A stretch of 64,000 bases of DNA from Streptomyces ardesiacus (lineage in GTDB: Bacteria > Actinomycetota > Actinomycetes > Streptomycetales > Streptomycetaceae). Positions within the stretch are counted from its first letter, which is position 1. The number at the start of each line of letters is the position of its first letter. The stretch lies in NCBI RefSeq assembly GCF_003112575.1, contig NZ_BEWC01000008.1, positions 372,001 to 436,000 of the forward strand, read 5' to 3'. Positions 54,987 through 63,857 of this stretch are shown in pieces. Below the pieces are notes generated by a model. That model did no database searches, was not told where the DNA came from, and saw only the letters and a list, made by a program, of their open reading frames with translations. The translations under genes were made by a program, and so were the position numbers.

Positions 54987-56600
54987 GTGACAGCCACCGC
55001 AACCTCCGTCGGCGAGCCGGACCGGACGCAGCCGCAGACCACGCCCCCTTCCCGGGCCGTCGCGCGGCTTCTGCGCCTCCTTCCGGCCGCCGCCGCAGCG
55101 CTCTCCGGAGTGCTGCTGTATGTCAGCTTCCCGCCGCGCACCCTGTGGTGGCTGGCGCTGCCCGCCTTCGCCGTCTTCGGGTGGACGCTGCGCGGCCGGA
55201 GCTGGAAGGCGGGCCTCGGCCTCGGCTACCTCTTCGGCCTCGGCTTCCTGCTGCCCCTGCTGGTGTGGACCGGTGTGGAGGTCGGCCCCGGCCCCTGGAT
55301 CGCCCTGGCCGCCGTCGAGGCGCTCTTCGTCGCGGCGGTCGGCGCGGGCGTCGCGGCGGTGTCGAAGCTGCCGGGGTGGCCGGTGTGGGCGGCGGCGCTG
55401 TGGACCGCGGGGGAGGCCGCACGCGCGCGCGTGCCCTTCGAGGGCTTCCCCTGGGGCAAGATCGCGTTCGGACAGGCGGACGGCGTGTTCCTGCCGCTCG
55501 CGGCGGTCGGCGGCACACCGCTGCTCGGCTTCGCGGTCGTGCTGTGCGGCTTCGGTCTCTGCGAGGCGGCGCGCCTGGCCCTCCGGGCCCGCCGGGGCGC
55601 GGGGGTGCGGCGCGGTGCCGCGGCGGTTGCGCTGCTCGGCGTGGCCGTGCCCGTGGTGGGCGCGCTGGCCGCCCGGCCCCTGGTCAGCGACGAGGCCGAG
55701 AACGGCACCGCGACCGTCGCCGTGATCCAGGGCAACGTGCCCCGCGCGGGGCTCGGCTTCAACGCACAGCGCCGGGCCGTACTCGACTACCACGCGCGGG
55801 AAACCCTGCGCCTGGCCGCCGAGGTGAAGGCGGGCAGGGCGGCCCGCCCCGACTTCGTGCTCTGGCCGGAGAACTCCTCGGACATCGACCCCTTCGCCAA
55901 CGCCGACGCCCGCCGGATCATCGACGAGGCCGCCCGGGCGATCGGCGCGCCCATCTCCGTCGGCGGCGTCGTGGAACGCGACGGCAAGCTGCTCAACGAG
56001 CAGATCCTGTGGGACCCGGACAAGGGCCCCGTCGACACCTACGACAAGCGGCAGATCCAGCCCTTCGGCGAGTACCTGCCCCTGCGCTCGCTCATCGGGG
56101 CGATCAACGACACCTGGACCTCCATGGTCAGCCGTGACTTCAGCCGCGGCACCGAGCCCGGCGTGTTCACCATGGCGGGCACCGAGGTGGGCCTGGTCAC
56201 CTGCTACGAGGCGGCCTTCGACTGGGCGGTGCGCTCCGAGGTCACCGACGGCGCGCAGATGATCTCGGTACCCAGCAACAACGCCACCTTCGACCGCAGC
56301 GAGATGACCTACCAGCAGCTCGCCATGTCCCGGGTCCGCGCGGTCGAGCACAGCCGTACCGTCACCGTCCCGGTGACCAGCGGCGTCAGCGCGATCATCA
56401 TGCCGGACGGCAGGATCACGCAGAAGACGGGCATGTTCGTGGCGGACTCCCTGGTCCAGGAGGTCCCCCTGCGCTCCTCCGAGACGCCCGCCACCCGCCT
56501 CGGTGTCGCCCCCGAGCTCGTCCTGGTGCTGATCGCGGCCGGCGGGCTCGGCCGGGCCGTCGGTGCCGGTGTGCGCGGTCGACGCGCCCGCGACGTGTAG
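54987..56600 (+). CDS. lnt: Apolipoprotein N-acyltransferase
   Basis: 537 residues from a GTG at 54987. About six to seven membrane helices precede a C-N hydrolase domain. The Glu-Lys-Cys triad is visible in VLWPENSSD, YDKRQIQPFGEY and GLVTCYEAAFDW. It N-acylates the lipid-modified cysteine of lipoproteins. High-GC Gram-positives such as Streptomyces and mycobacteria do carry Lnt. It would act on the many lipoproteins predicted here. No Ppm domain is fused. Confidence 0.92.
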   Translation: MTATATSVGEPDRTQPQTTPPSRAVARLLRLLPAAAAALSGVLLYVSFPPRTLWWLALPAFAVFGWTLRGRSWKAGLGLGYLFGLGFLLPLLVWTGVEVGPGPWIALAAVEALFVAAVGAGVAAVSKLPGWPVWAAALWTAGEAARARVPFEGFPWGKIAFGQADGVFLPLAAVGGTPLLGFAVVLCGFGLCEAARLALRARRGAGVRRGAAAVALLGVAVPVVGALAARPLVSDEAENGTATVAVIQGNVPRAGLGFNAQRRAVLDYHARETLRLAAEVKAGRAARPDFVLWPENSSDIDPFANADARRIIDEAARAIGAPISVGGVVERDGKLLNEQILWDPDKGPVDTYDKRQIQPFGEYLPLRSLIGAINDTWTSMVSRDFSRGTEPGVFTMAGTEVGLVTCYEAAFDWAVRSEVTDGAQMISVPSNNATFDRSEMTYQQLAMSRVRAVEHSRTVTVPVTSGVSAIIMPDGRITQKTGMFVADSLVQEVPLRSSETPATRLGVAPELVLVLIAAGGLGRAVGAGVRGRRARDV

Positions 56601-56667
56601 CCGTACGCCCGCCGCACGCCCCGCGACACGGCGGGAGCGGCCCGCCCGTCCCGCTAGGGTCGGGTCC

Positions 56668-57147
56668 ATGGCTACTCCCGACTTCATCCGTGACCTGCGC
56701 GCTTCGGCCGGACACCAGCTCCTGTGGCTCCCCGGAGTCACCGCCGTCGTCTTCGACGACGAGGGCAGAGTGCTGCTCGGCCGGCGATCGGACAACGGTC
56801 GCTGGTCACTCATCGGGGGCATTCCCGAACCGGGGGAGCAGCCCGCCGTCTGCGCCGTCCGCGAGGTGGAGGAGGAGACCGCCGTCCAGTGCGTCGTCGA
56901 GCGGCTCGTCCTCGTGCAGGCGCTGAAGCCGGTCACCTATGACAACGGTGACGTCTGCCAGTTCATGGACATCACCTTCCGCTGCCGGGCCGTGGGCGGC
57001 GAGGCCCGGGTCAACGACGACGAGTCGCTCGAGGTGGGCTGGTTCGCGGTGGACGCCCTGCCGGACATCAAGGATTTCGGCCAGACCAGGGTCAAGCAGG
57101 CCCTGTCCGACGCCCCCGCGTGGTTCGAACCCGCCCCTTCCCTCTGA
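56668..57147 (+). CDS. NUDIX hydrolase
   Basis: 159 residues. The NUDIX box is GGIPEPGEQPAVCAVREVEEETAV, with the expected Gly and REVxEE positions. It hydrolyses a nucleoside diphosphate linked to another group with a divalent metal. VTAVVFDDEGRVLLGRRSDNGRWSL is a typical family start. Substrate not predictable. Confidence 0.93.
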   Translation: MATPDFIRDLRASAGHQLLWLPGVTAVVFDDEGRVLLGRRSDNGRWSLIGGIPEPGEQPAVCAVREVEEETAVQCVVERLVLVQALKPVTYDNGDVCQFMDITFRCRAVGGEARVNDDESLEVGWFAVDALPDIKDFGQTRVKQALSDAPAWFEPAPSL

Positions 57148-57149
57148 AA

Positions 57150-57184
57150 CACGGGGTGCGCCCGTACGGCGGCAGCACCCCGTG
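57150..57184. terminator. Hairpin terminator between convergent NUDIX and GH27 genes
   Basis: CACGGGGTGC and GCACCCCGTG form a perfect 10-bp stem with a 15-base loop. The stop of the GH27 gene is 9 bp further right. Confidence 0.75.
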
Positions 57185-57192
57185 CCGCGGCC

Positions 57193-59247
57193 TCAGGCGC
57201 AGGTGACCCGCACGTCGGCCCAGTCCGCGTGGTCGTAATCCATGCCGTCCCCGGCGTCCGTGACGACCAGGCGGACGACGTCCGCGCCGGAGACGTCGGC
57301 GGAGACCGCGCGGGCCGGGTCGGCGTGGGTCACCGTGCCCGTCGAGGCGGCCCGGGTCCCGTCGGCCCAGACCTCGAAGGCCACGCTGCCCCGGTCGCCC
57401 GTCTCGTCGTCCACGCCGACCTGCGCGGTCACGGTGCTGCAGGCGCCGCCGAGGTAGTACTCCACGCTGCTCGGCGCGTGCACGCCGAGCCCCTTGGCGA
57501 ACGTCGTGCCGCCGATGGTGAGCGGCCCTCCGTCGCCGGCGCCGCTCTCGCCCACGCTCCGGTCCCGCTCGACGGGGCCCCAGCCGTTCGACGCGCTCAG
57601 CGGTCCGGCGTCCGACAGGGCGGACTCCCCGGCGGGCAGCGGGACGCCGACGCGCACCGTGACCGGCACCGAGGAGGTGATCCGGGTGCCGGAACGCGTG
57701 CGGTACTCGGCCGTGAGAGTGAGGTCCCGGTCGCCTGCCGGCGTTCCCGCGGGGACCGTGACGTCCCAGTCGGTGGCCAGGGTTCCGCCCGGCCTCAGGG
57801 CGCGGGCCGACGTGGCGGAGGCGGGAGCGGCGCGCCAGCCCTCGGGGACGGTCAGGGAGACGCTCACCGAGCGGGCCGCGGTGCCGCCCAGGTCGGTGAC
57901 CTCGGAGGTGATCCGCTCGGTCCGTCCGGCCTCGGTCACCGTGCCGCCGCCGGCGCTCACGTCCACGGCGGGCGGGTACTGGGCCCACTTCCTGTCGGCG
58001 TGCACCCGCACCAGCACGGTCCCGTGCGCGGGCACCGTCGCCGCGATCGTGCCCGTCGTGTGGGTGTCACTGTGCTTCCACAGGTCCCGCACGGTGTAGC
58101 CGCGCGCCCCGGGCAGACCGACGGCCCGCGCGGTGGTCTCGATCCGCTGGGCCCGTGAGCCCTCGTTGAACAGCGCGACCGCCCGGCTGCCGTCGGCCAG
58201 TTCCTTCGAGACGACCCACCGGCCGTCCTGCGAGGCGACGACCTCGCCCTGCTTGCCCAGGGGGTCCTGGTCGACCGCGACGACCTCGCCGTTGGTGAGG
58301 ATCTCGAACGCCGACTCGGGCGCCGTGCGCAGGTCGGTGCCGATCAGCAGCGGGGCGGCCATGATCGACCACATGGAGAAGTGCGTGCGGTACTCGGTGT
58401 CCGTCATGCCGCCGTTGCCGACCTCCAGCATGTCGGGGTCGTTCCAGCCGCCGGGACGCGCGTACGGGGCGAGCTCGAGGTTGGCCTTCATGATCGACGA
58501 CATCGAGCTCCAGGAGTCGCTGATGTCCCCGGTGGTGCGCCAGAGCTGGCCCAGGTCTCCGGCCCACTCCCAGGGCTTGTTCTGCCCCCACTCGCAGATG
58601 CTGTAGACGATTGGCCGGCCGGTGGCCGCCAGCGCGTCGCGCATCGTGGTGTAACGCTGCTTCGCGTCGACGCCCTGGTTGTTGCAGTTGTCGTACTTGA
58701 GGTAGTCGACACCCCAGCCGGCGAACTGCCGGGCGTCGCTGTACTCGTGTCCCAGCGCGCCGGGGAAGCCGATGCTGCTGCACGTCTTCGTGCCGGCGCT
58801 GGTGTAGATGCCGAACTTCAGGCCCTTGGAGTGGACGTAGTCGGCGACCGCCCCGATGCCGTTCGGGAAGCGCTCGGGGTCGGGTACCAACTGGCCGTCG
58901 GCGTCGCGCTCGGGCAGCGCCCAGCAGTCGTCGAGGTTGACGTACTCGTAGCCGGCGTCCTTCAGACCGCGCTCGACGAAGAGGTCGGCGATGCCCTTGA
59001 CCATCGACTCGTCGAACTCGGCCCGGCAGTGCGTGGAGTTCCAGTTGTTGAAGCCCATCGGCGGCGTGCGGGCCAGGTCCTCGTGGCCGGACGCCGCCGG
59101 GGCCGGTACCGGGACCGGGGCGGGCACGGTGACCGGGACGGCCCGCGCGCTCACCCCCAGGCCTCCGGCGGCCAGCAGCCCGGCGATGAGCGCGCCCAGG
59201 AGGCGGCGCCCGGTGACGCGTGGTGTGCGCAAGGGAAGGTGACGCAT
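57193..59247 (-). CDS. Secreted GH27 alpha-galactosidase with NEW3 and NPCBM domains
   Basis: 684 residues from the ATG at 59247, GGAGGAA upstream. An arginine-rich signal peptide is followed by a Pro/Val linker. The catalytic barrel begins TPPMGFNNWNSTHC; YLKYDNCNNQ contains the nucleophile Asp and RPGGWNDPDMLE the acid/base Asp. A small beta domain, a NEW3 domain (about 430-555) and an NPCBM domain (about 565-684) follow. It removes alpha-linked galactose from plant polymers outside the cell. Confidence 0.93.
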   Translation of the reverse strand: MRHLPLRTPRVTGRRLLGALIAGLLAAGGLGVSARAVPVTVPAPVPVPAPAASGHEDLARTPPMGFNNWNSTHCRAEFDESMVKGIADLFVERGLKDAGYEYVNLDDCWALPERDADGQLVPDPERFPNGIGAVADYVHSKGLKFGIYTSAGTKTCSSIGFPGALGHEYSDARQFAGWGVDYLKYDNCNNQGVDAKQRYTTMRDALAATGRPIVYSICEWGQNKPWEWAGDLGQLWRTTGDISDSWSSMSSIMKANLELAPYARPGGWNDPDMLEVGNGGMTDTEYRTHFSMWSIMAAPLLIGTDLRTAPESAFEILTNGEVVAVDQDPLGKQGEVVASQDGRWVVSKELADGSRAVALFNEGSRAQRIETTARAVGLPGARGYTVRDLWKHSDTHTTGTIAATVPAHGTVLVRVHADRKWAQYPPAVDVSAGGGTVTEAGRTERITSEVTDLGGTAARSVSVSLTVPEGWRAAPASATSARALRPGGTLATDWDVTVPAGTPAGDRDLTLTAEYRTRSGTRITSSVPVTVRVGVPLPAGESALSDAGPLSASNGWGPVERDRSVGESGAGDGGPLTIGGTTFAKGLGVHAPSSVEYYLGGACSTVTAQVGVDDETGDRGSVAFEVWADGTRAASTGTVTHADPARAVSADVSGADVVRLVVTDAGDGMDYDHADWADVRVTCA

Positions 59248-59582
59248 CGTTACGTTCCTCCGCGGCTCGTCGGAAGCGGCGCGTGTGAAGAGCACGCACC
59301 GTCAACGCGCGCTCACAGTAGGGGTGTTGAGGTCTGGGCGAAAGAGGGTGGTCCTGAGGACTTCTGTGCGTCGTCCTTGTGGCCGGGGAGGCTCGGCGTA
59401 CGCGGACGGAAGGCGCCCGGGCGCCGGAAGGCGTCCCGCGCCGCGGATCTGGCGCCCCGTCGGGTCCGGGGCGCGGACGAGCCGGGCCTGCCGTGGTCAC
59501 GCATGGCCTGGAACGGACGCCCCCGCTCCCCGGGCAGCCGCCGTCGGACCCGCGGCCGGGTAGCGGCAGCCGCAGCCTGCCC
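59248..59582. promoter_or_regulatory. 335-bp gap holding the GH27 promoter region
   Basis: Apart from a possible -35 (TTGACG, minus strand, 59300-59305) with a poor -10, no gene or repeat is supported. The right half is ordinary GC-rich non-coding sequence behind the LacI gene. Confidence 0.35.
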
Positions 59583-60632
59583 TCACGCCACCGCGTCACC
59601 GGGCGCCGCCGCACTGCCGCCCGGTGGCGCGGTGCTCTGTCGTACGACGAGGTGGGTCGCCAGCTCGATGCGGCGGCCCGGGCGGCCCGGGTCGTCCGGG
59701 CGGAAGAGCATGCGGGTGGCCTCCTCGGCCATGTGCCGCAGCGGCTGGTGGACGGTGGTCAGCGGCGGGCTCGACCACTGGGCCAGCGGCACGTCGTCGT
59801 AGCCGACGACCGAGAGGTCCTGGGGCACCCTCAGGCCGCGGACGCGCGCCGCCTCCAGCACGCCGAGCGCCTGGAGGTCGCTGCCCGCGAAGACCGCCGT
59901 CGGCCGACCGGGGCCCGCGAGCAGGTCCATGCCGTGCTCGAAGCCGCTCCGCACGTCGTAGTGGCCGTGGCGGACCAGGGCCGGGTCGACCGGCAGGCCC
60001 GCCATGGTCATCGCCGAGCGGTAGCCGTCGAGCCGCGCCAGCGAGCACAGCATGTCCTCGAACCCCGTGACGATCGCGACGCGCCGGTGTCCGTGGCCGG
60101 TGAGGTGGCGGGTGGCCGCCAGACCCCCGGCCCAGTTGGCGGAGCCGACGGACGGGACGTCGGGGTCGGGGTCGCCGGCCGGGTCGACGATGACGAAGGG
60201 GATGTTCCAGGACCGCAGCCGCTGCTTGACCTCCGCGGGCAGCGAGGAGAAGACCAGCACGACGCCCAGCGGCCGGCGCCTGAGCACGCCCTCGATCCAG
60301 TCCGGGGCGGGGGCGTGCCGGGTGCCGCTGCGGGTGAGCACGACCTCGGTCCGATGGGCCCGGGCGGCGTTCTCCACGCCCCGGACGAGTTCCATCGCCC
60401 AGACGCTGTCCAGCTCGTGGAAGACGAGTTCGACCAGCGGTGAACGCGGGCGGGCCGCGGTCCGGCGACGGTATCCGTGCACGTCGAGGAGCCGCTCCAC
60501 CCTGGCCCGGGTGGTGCGGGAGACATCCGAACGACCGTTGAGGACCTTCGAAACAGTCGGCGGGGAGACCCCCGCCTCTTTCGCCACCTGCGCCAGGGTC
60601 ACCCTGGCGCCCACCTCAACTTCACCGTGCAT
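59583..60632 (-). CDS. bxlR: LacI-family repressor of the xylo-oligosaccharide locus (BxlR-like)
   Basis: 349 residues from the ATG at 60632. The HTH VTLAQVAKEAGVSPPTVSKVLNG is followed by a full sensor domain (VSVVGYDDVPLAQWSSPPLTTV style C-half). Gene order repressor-binding protein-permeases-beta-xylosidase equals bxlR-bxlEFGA of Streptomyces thermoviolaceus. Two operator candidates lie in the divergent gap. Alternative starts are ATG 60650 or the GTG before TLAQVAK. Confidence 0.85.
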   Translation of the reverse strand: MHGEVEVGARVTLAQVAKEAGVSPPTVSKVLNGRSDVSRTTRARVERLLDVHGYRRRTAARPRSPLVELVFHELDSVWAMELVRGVENAARAHRTEVVLTRSGTRHAPAPDWIEGVLRRRPLGVVLVFSSLPAEVKQRLRSWNIPFVIVDPAGDPDPDVPSVGSANWAGGLAATRHLTGHGHRRVAIVTGFEDMLCSLARLDGYRSAMTMAGLPVDPALVRHGHYDVRSGFEHGMDLLAGPGRPTAVFAGSDLQALGVLEAARVRGLRVPQDLSVVGYDDVPLAQWSSPPLTTVHQPLRHMAEEATRMLFRPDDPGRPGRRIELATHLVVRQSTAPPGGSAAAPGDAVA

Positions 60633-60656
60633 GCAGGCAGGATAGGTCATGCGATC

Positions 60657-60668
60657 GATAACGTTTTG
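60657..60668. promoter_or_regulatory. Operator candidate GATAACGTTTTG near the bxlR start
   Basis: A LacI-type half-symmetric sequence with central AACGTT, 25 bp upstream of the repressor start. It could mediate autoregulation; it differs from the site at 60749. Confidence 0.45.
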
Positions 60669-60748
60669 AGTCGGCAGCCGCACGGCCATTGACCGGAAAT
60701 CCGGTCTCACTTTACTGTCCGACCAGCATGGACTTTCGGTGATGGCGC

Positions 60749-60763
60749 CGAAACTTTCGAAAG
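60749..60763. promoter_or_regulatory. Xylan-gene operator CGAAACTTTCG before bxlE
   Basis: CGAAACTTTCG (60749-60759) overlaps the palindrome CTTTCGAAAG (60754-60763), eight bases before the bxlE ATG. CGAAACTTTCG is the motif reported upstream of Streptomyces xylanase genes and bound by BxlR. It overlaps the ribosome site, so a bound repressor would block expression. Confidence 0.8.
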
Positions 60764-60770
60764 GCGAACG

Positions 60771-62075
60771 ATGAAGACACGTGCGCGCTTGCCCAGACTG
60801 GTCGCCACCGGTGCGACGCTCGCCCTGGCGCTGAGCCTGTCGGCCTGCGGTGACGGGAACGGCGGGGCGTCGTCGGACGACGGCAAGATCCATGTCCTGG
60901 TCTACGGGGACGCCAGCAACAAGGTCGAACAGCAGGTCGTCGACACCTTCAACAAGACGTCCGACGTCAAGGCGGTGCTCGACACCATCCCCGGTGCCGA
61001 CTACCAGACGAAGCTCCAGACGATCATCAACACCCCGCAGGCCCCGGACGTCTTCTTCAACTGGGGCGGGGGCAGCATCAAGCCGTTCGTCAAGGCGGAC
61101 CTGCTGCTGCCGCTCGACGACTTCATCAAGAAGAACCCGGATCTCAAGGGCAAGTTCCTGCCGTCCGTCTTCAACAGCGCCGTCGTGGACGGCAAGCCGT
61201 ACGGCATACCGATGCGCGGCACCCAGCCGGTCCTGCTCTTCCACAACAAGAAGGTGCTCGAAGACGCGGGCGTCCAGCCGCCGAAGACCTGGGACGAACT
61301 GCTCGCCGCGGTGGGCAAGCTCAAGGACAAGGGCGTCACCCCGATCGCGCTCGGCGGCGGCGACGTCTGGCCCACCCAGATGTGGTTCCAGTACCTCTAC
61401 GACCGCATCGCCGGTCCGGAGCTGTTCGCCAAGGCCGTCGGCGGCGACAAGAGCGCCTGGGAGAGCGCGGACAGCAAGAAGGCCCTGGACATGATCAAGC
61501 AGCTCGTCGACACCGGTGCCTTCGGCAAGAACTACGACTCCGTCAAGTACACCAACGGCGGCTCGGTCCAGCTGGTGGCCTCCGGCAAGGCCGGCTTCGA
61601 GCTGATGGGCTCCTGGTACTACTCCCAGCAGCTCACGGACCACAAGGAGTTCGCCGAGAAGGACCTCGGCTACTCCGCCTTCCCGACCGTCGAAGGCGGC
61701 AAGGGCGACCCGGCCGACGTGGCCGGCAACACCAACAACTACTACTCGGTGATGAAGAAGACCAAGCACCCCGAGGCCGTCGCCGAATTCCTGAAGCTCA
61801 TGTACTCCGACGAGTTCGTCAAGGCGCAGCTCGACATCGGCAACCTGCCGACCACCACCAACACCGACAAGTTCATCGACGGTTCGGGCACCCCCGAGTA
61901 CTCCCGCTTCCAGTACGACCTGGTCTCGGACGCGCCGAACTTCCAGCTCTCCTGGGACCAGGCCTACCCGCAGAAGGCCAGCTCGGACATGCACAAGGCC
62001 ATCCAGCAGTTCTTCAACGGAACGCTCGACACGGACGGCTTCATCAAGGCCATGCAGGCCCTCCCGACCGAGTGA
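60771..62075 (+). CDS. bxlE: Xylo-oligosaccharide-binding lipoprotein (BxlE-like)
   Basis: 434 residues with a short basic N-terminus and the lipobox LSAC, so a lipoprotein. It is a family 1 solute-binding protein rich in Lys/Asp. The identification as xylobiose/xylo-oligosaccharide binder rests on gene order and the CGAAACTTTCG operator. The following permease starts 10 bp after its stop. Confidence 0.85.
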   Translation: MKTRARLPRLVATGATLALALSLSACGDGNGGASSDDGKIHVLVYGDASNKVEQQVVDTFNKTSDVKAVLDTIPGADYQTKLQTIINTPQAPDVFFNWGGGSIKPFVKADLLLPLDDFIKKNPDLKGKFLPSVFNSAVVDGKPYGIPMRGTQPVLLFHNKKVLEDAGVQPPKTWDELLAAVGKLKDKGVTPIALGGGDVWPTQMWFQYLYDRIAGPELFAKAVGGDKSAWESADSKKALDMIKQLVDTGAFGKNYDSVKYTNGGSVQLVASGKAGFELMGSWYYSQQLTDHKEFAEKDLGYSAFPTVEGGKGDPADVAGNTNNYYSVMKKTKHPEAVAEFLKLMYSDEFVKAQLDIGNLPTTTNTDKFIDGSGTPEYSRFQYDLVSDAPNFQLSWDQAYPQKASSDMHKAIQQFFNGTLDTDGFIKAMQALPTE

Positions 62076-62085
62076 CGAACGGCTC

Positions 62086-63042
62086 ATGACCACACACCTC
62101 ACGAGCGCACGGCCCGCCGCCGGACCCCGCAAGAAGTCCCGGCGGCGGCCGCCCGCCCCGTCCACGACGACGGTGGGCCGCCCCGGCTTCGGCTGGGCGG
62201 TGCCCGCCGCAGTGTTCTTCTTCCTCTTCGCGATCGTCCCGCTGATCATGGTGGCGGTACTGTCCTTCATGAGCTGGGACGGGATCAGCTCGCCCGAGTT
62301 CGTCGGCACGGACAACTGGTCGCGCCTCATCGACGACCCGGTGATGCTCAAGAGCATCTGGCTGACCCTGCTGCTGACCGCTCTCGGCGTGGTCCTGCAG
62401 ACCCCGCTGAGCATCCTGCTCGGCGTCTGGGCAGCCGGTCACCAGCGCAACCGCGCCGTCCTGTCCGTCATCTACTTCATCCCGCTGCTGCTGTCCGCGA
62501 CGGCCGTCTCCGTGCTCTGGCGGGCGCTGCTCGACCCGAACTTCGGCATCCCGGCCGAGGCGAGCTGGCTCTTCGGCGACGGCAACCTCTTCGGTGAACA
62601 GGCCACCGCCATCGGGGTGCTGGCCTTCGTCAGCACCTGGCAGTTCACCCCGTTCCACACGCTGATCTACCAGGGCGCCGCCCGCGCGGTCCCCCAAGTG
62701 CTGTACCAGGCGGCGGAGATCGACGGGGCGGGCCGCTACCGGCAGTTCTTCCACATCACCCTGCCGCAGCTGCGCACCTCCATGATCACCTCGATGATCC
62801 TGATGATCGTCGGCGGCCTGACCACGTTCGAGACGGTCCTCATCCTGACCCAGGGCGGCCCCGGCACCGACACCACGATCAGCGCCTACTACATGTACGA
62901 CAAGGCGTTCAAGAGCTTCGACTACGGCATCGGCTCCGCGATCGCGCTGGCCCTGGTCGTCGCGGCCACGATCATCTCGCTCGTCGTCGTCCGGGTCTCC
63001 GGCTACGACAAGATGCGCAGTTCCATGGAGGGTGTGTCATGA
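62086..63042 (+). CDS. bxlF: Xylo-oligosaccharide ABC permease (BxlF-like)
   Basis: 318 residues; basic N-terminus (KKSRRRPP) and six spans. The EAA loop LYQAAEIDGAGRYRQFFHIT replaces the usual Glu-Ala-Ala with Gln-Ala-Ala. The stop overlaps the next start (ATGA). MalF-type half of the importer. Confidence 0.88.
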   Translation: MTTHLTSARPAAGPRKKSRRRPPAPSTTTVGRPGFGWAVPAAVFFFLFAIVPLIMVAVLSFMSWDGISSPEFVGTDNWSRLIDDPVMLKSIWLTLLLTALGVVLQTPLSILLGVWAAGHQRNRAVLSVIYFIPLLLSATAVSVLWRALLDPNFGIPAEASWLFGDGNLFGEQATAIGVLAFVSTWQFTPFHTLIYQGAARAVPQVLYQAAEIDGAGRYRQFFHITLPQLRTSMITSMILMIVGGLTTFETVLILTQGGPGTDTTISAYYMYDKAFKSFDYGIGSAIALALVVAATIISLVVVRVSGYDKMRSSMEGVS

Positions 63043-63857
63043 GGCGCCGCCCCAACTACCTGGCCGGCGCCGGCTCGCTCGTCTGGCTCGTCCTGGTCGG
63101 ACTGCCGCTGTACGTGATGCTGGCCGCGACCCTGCGCACCCGCCAGGACTACGCCGAGAACGGCCCGGTCTCGATCCCGGACAGCTTCACCCTGGACAAC
63201 TACACCGGCGCCTTCGACTCGGGCTTCGGCCGGTACTTCCTCAACACGCTCGTCGTCACCGCCTGCGTCATCGGCATCGTGCTGCTGCTGGTCCCGCCGC
63301 TCGCCTACGCCATCGTCCGCAGCCGCGGCCGGACCACGTCGGCGATCTTCCGGCTCTTCCTGCTCGGCCTCGCCATCCCGGCCCAGGCCGTGATCGTGCC
63401 GATGTTCTACCTGATCAGCGAGGCCGGGCTGTACGACAACCTGCTGGGCGTCATCCTGCCCACGGCCGCGTTCTGCCTGCCGATGTCCGCGCTCATCCTC
63501 AGCGGCGCCATGCGGGACATCTCCCCGGAGCTGTACGAGGCCATGGCCATGGACGGCGCGAGTCCGCGGCGCATGTTCTTCCAGCTCGTCGTGCCGCTGT
63601 CGCGCGGCGGACTGTCCACGATCGTGGTGTTCTCCGCGCTCCAGGCGTGGAACGGCTTCCTGTTCCCGCTGGTGCTGACCCAGTCCGAGTCCACCAAGGT
63701 GGTCACCCTGGGCCTGTACAACTTCCAGACCGCGCACGGCATCGACATCCCCGGTCTGCTGGGAGCCGTGGTGCTGTCCATGGTGCCCATCCTGCTCGTC
63801 TACCTGTTCGCCCGTCGTGCCCTGGTCCAGGGCCTGATGGGTGTCGGAGGAAAGTGA
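63039..63857 (+). CDS. bxlG: Xylo-oligosaccharide ABC permease (BxlG-like)
   Basis: 272 residues. The EAA loop LYEAMAMDGASPRRMFFQLV is present. Six predicted spans. Overlaps both neighbours by four bases (ATGA at 63039, GTGA at 63854). MalG-type partner of BxlF; no ATPase is encoded here. Confidence 0.9.
   Translation: MRRRPNYLAGAGSLVWLVLVGLPLYVMLAATLRTRQDYAENGPVSIPDSFTLDNYTGAFDSGFGRYFLNTLVVTACVIGIVLLLVPPLAYAIVRSRGRTTSAIFRLFLLGLAIPAQAVIVPMFYLISEAGLYDNLLGVILPTAAFCLPMSALILSGAMRDISPELYEAMAMDGASPRRMFFQLVVPLSRGGLSTIVVFSALQAWNGFLFPLVLTQSESTKVVTLGLYNFQTAHGIDIPGLLGAVVLSMVPILLVYLFARRALVQGLMGVGGK

Noticed and set aside
59583..62414. 943-codon minus frame containing the LacI gene plus a long N-terminal extension
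   Set aside because: The extension is antisense to bxlE and bxlF; the real LacI start is near 60632.
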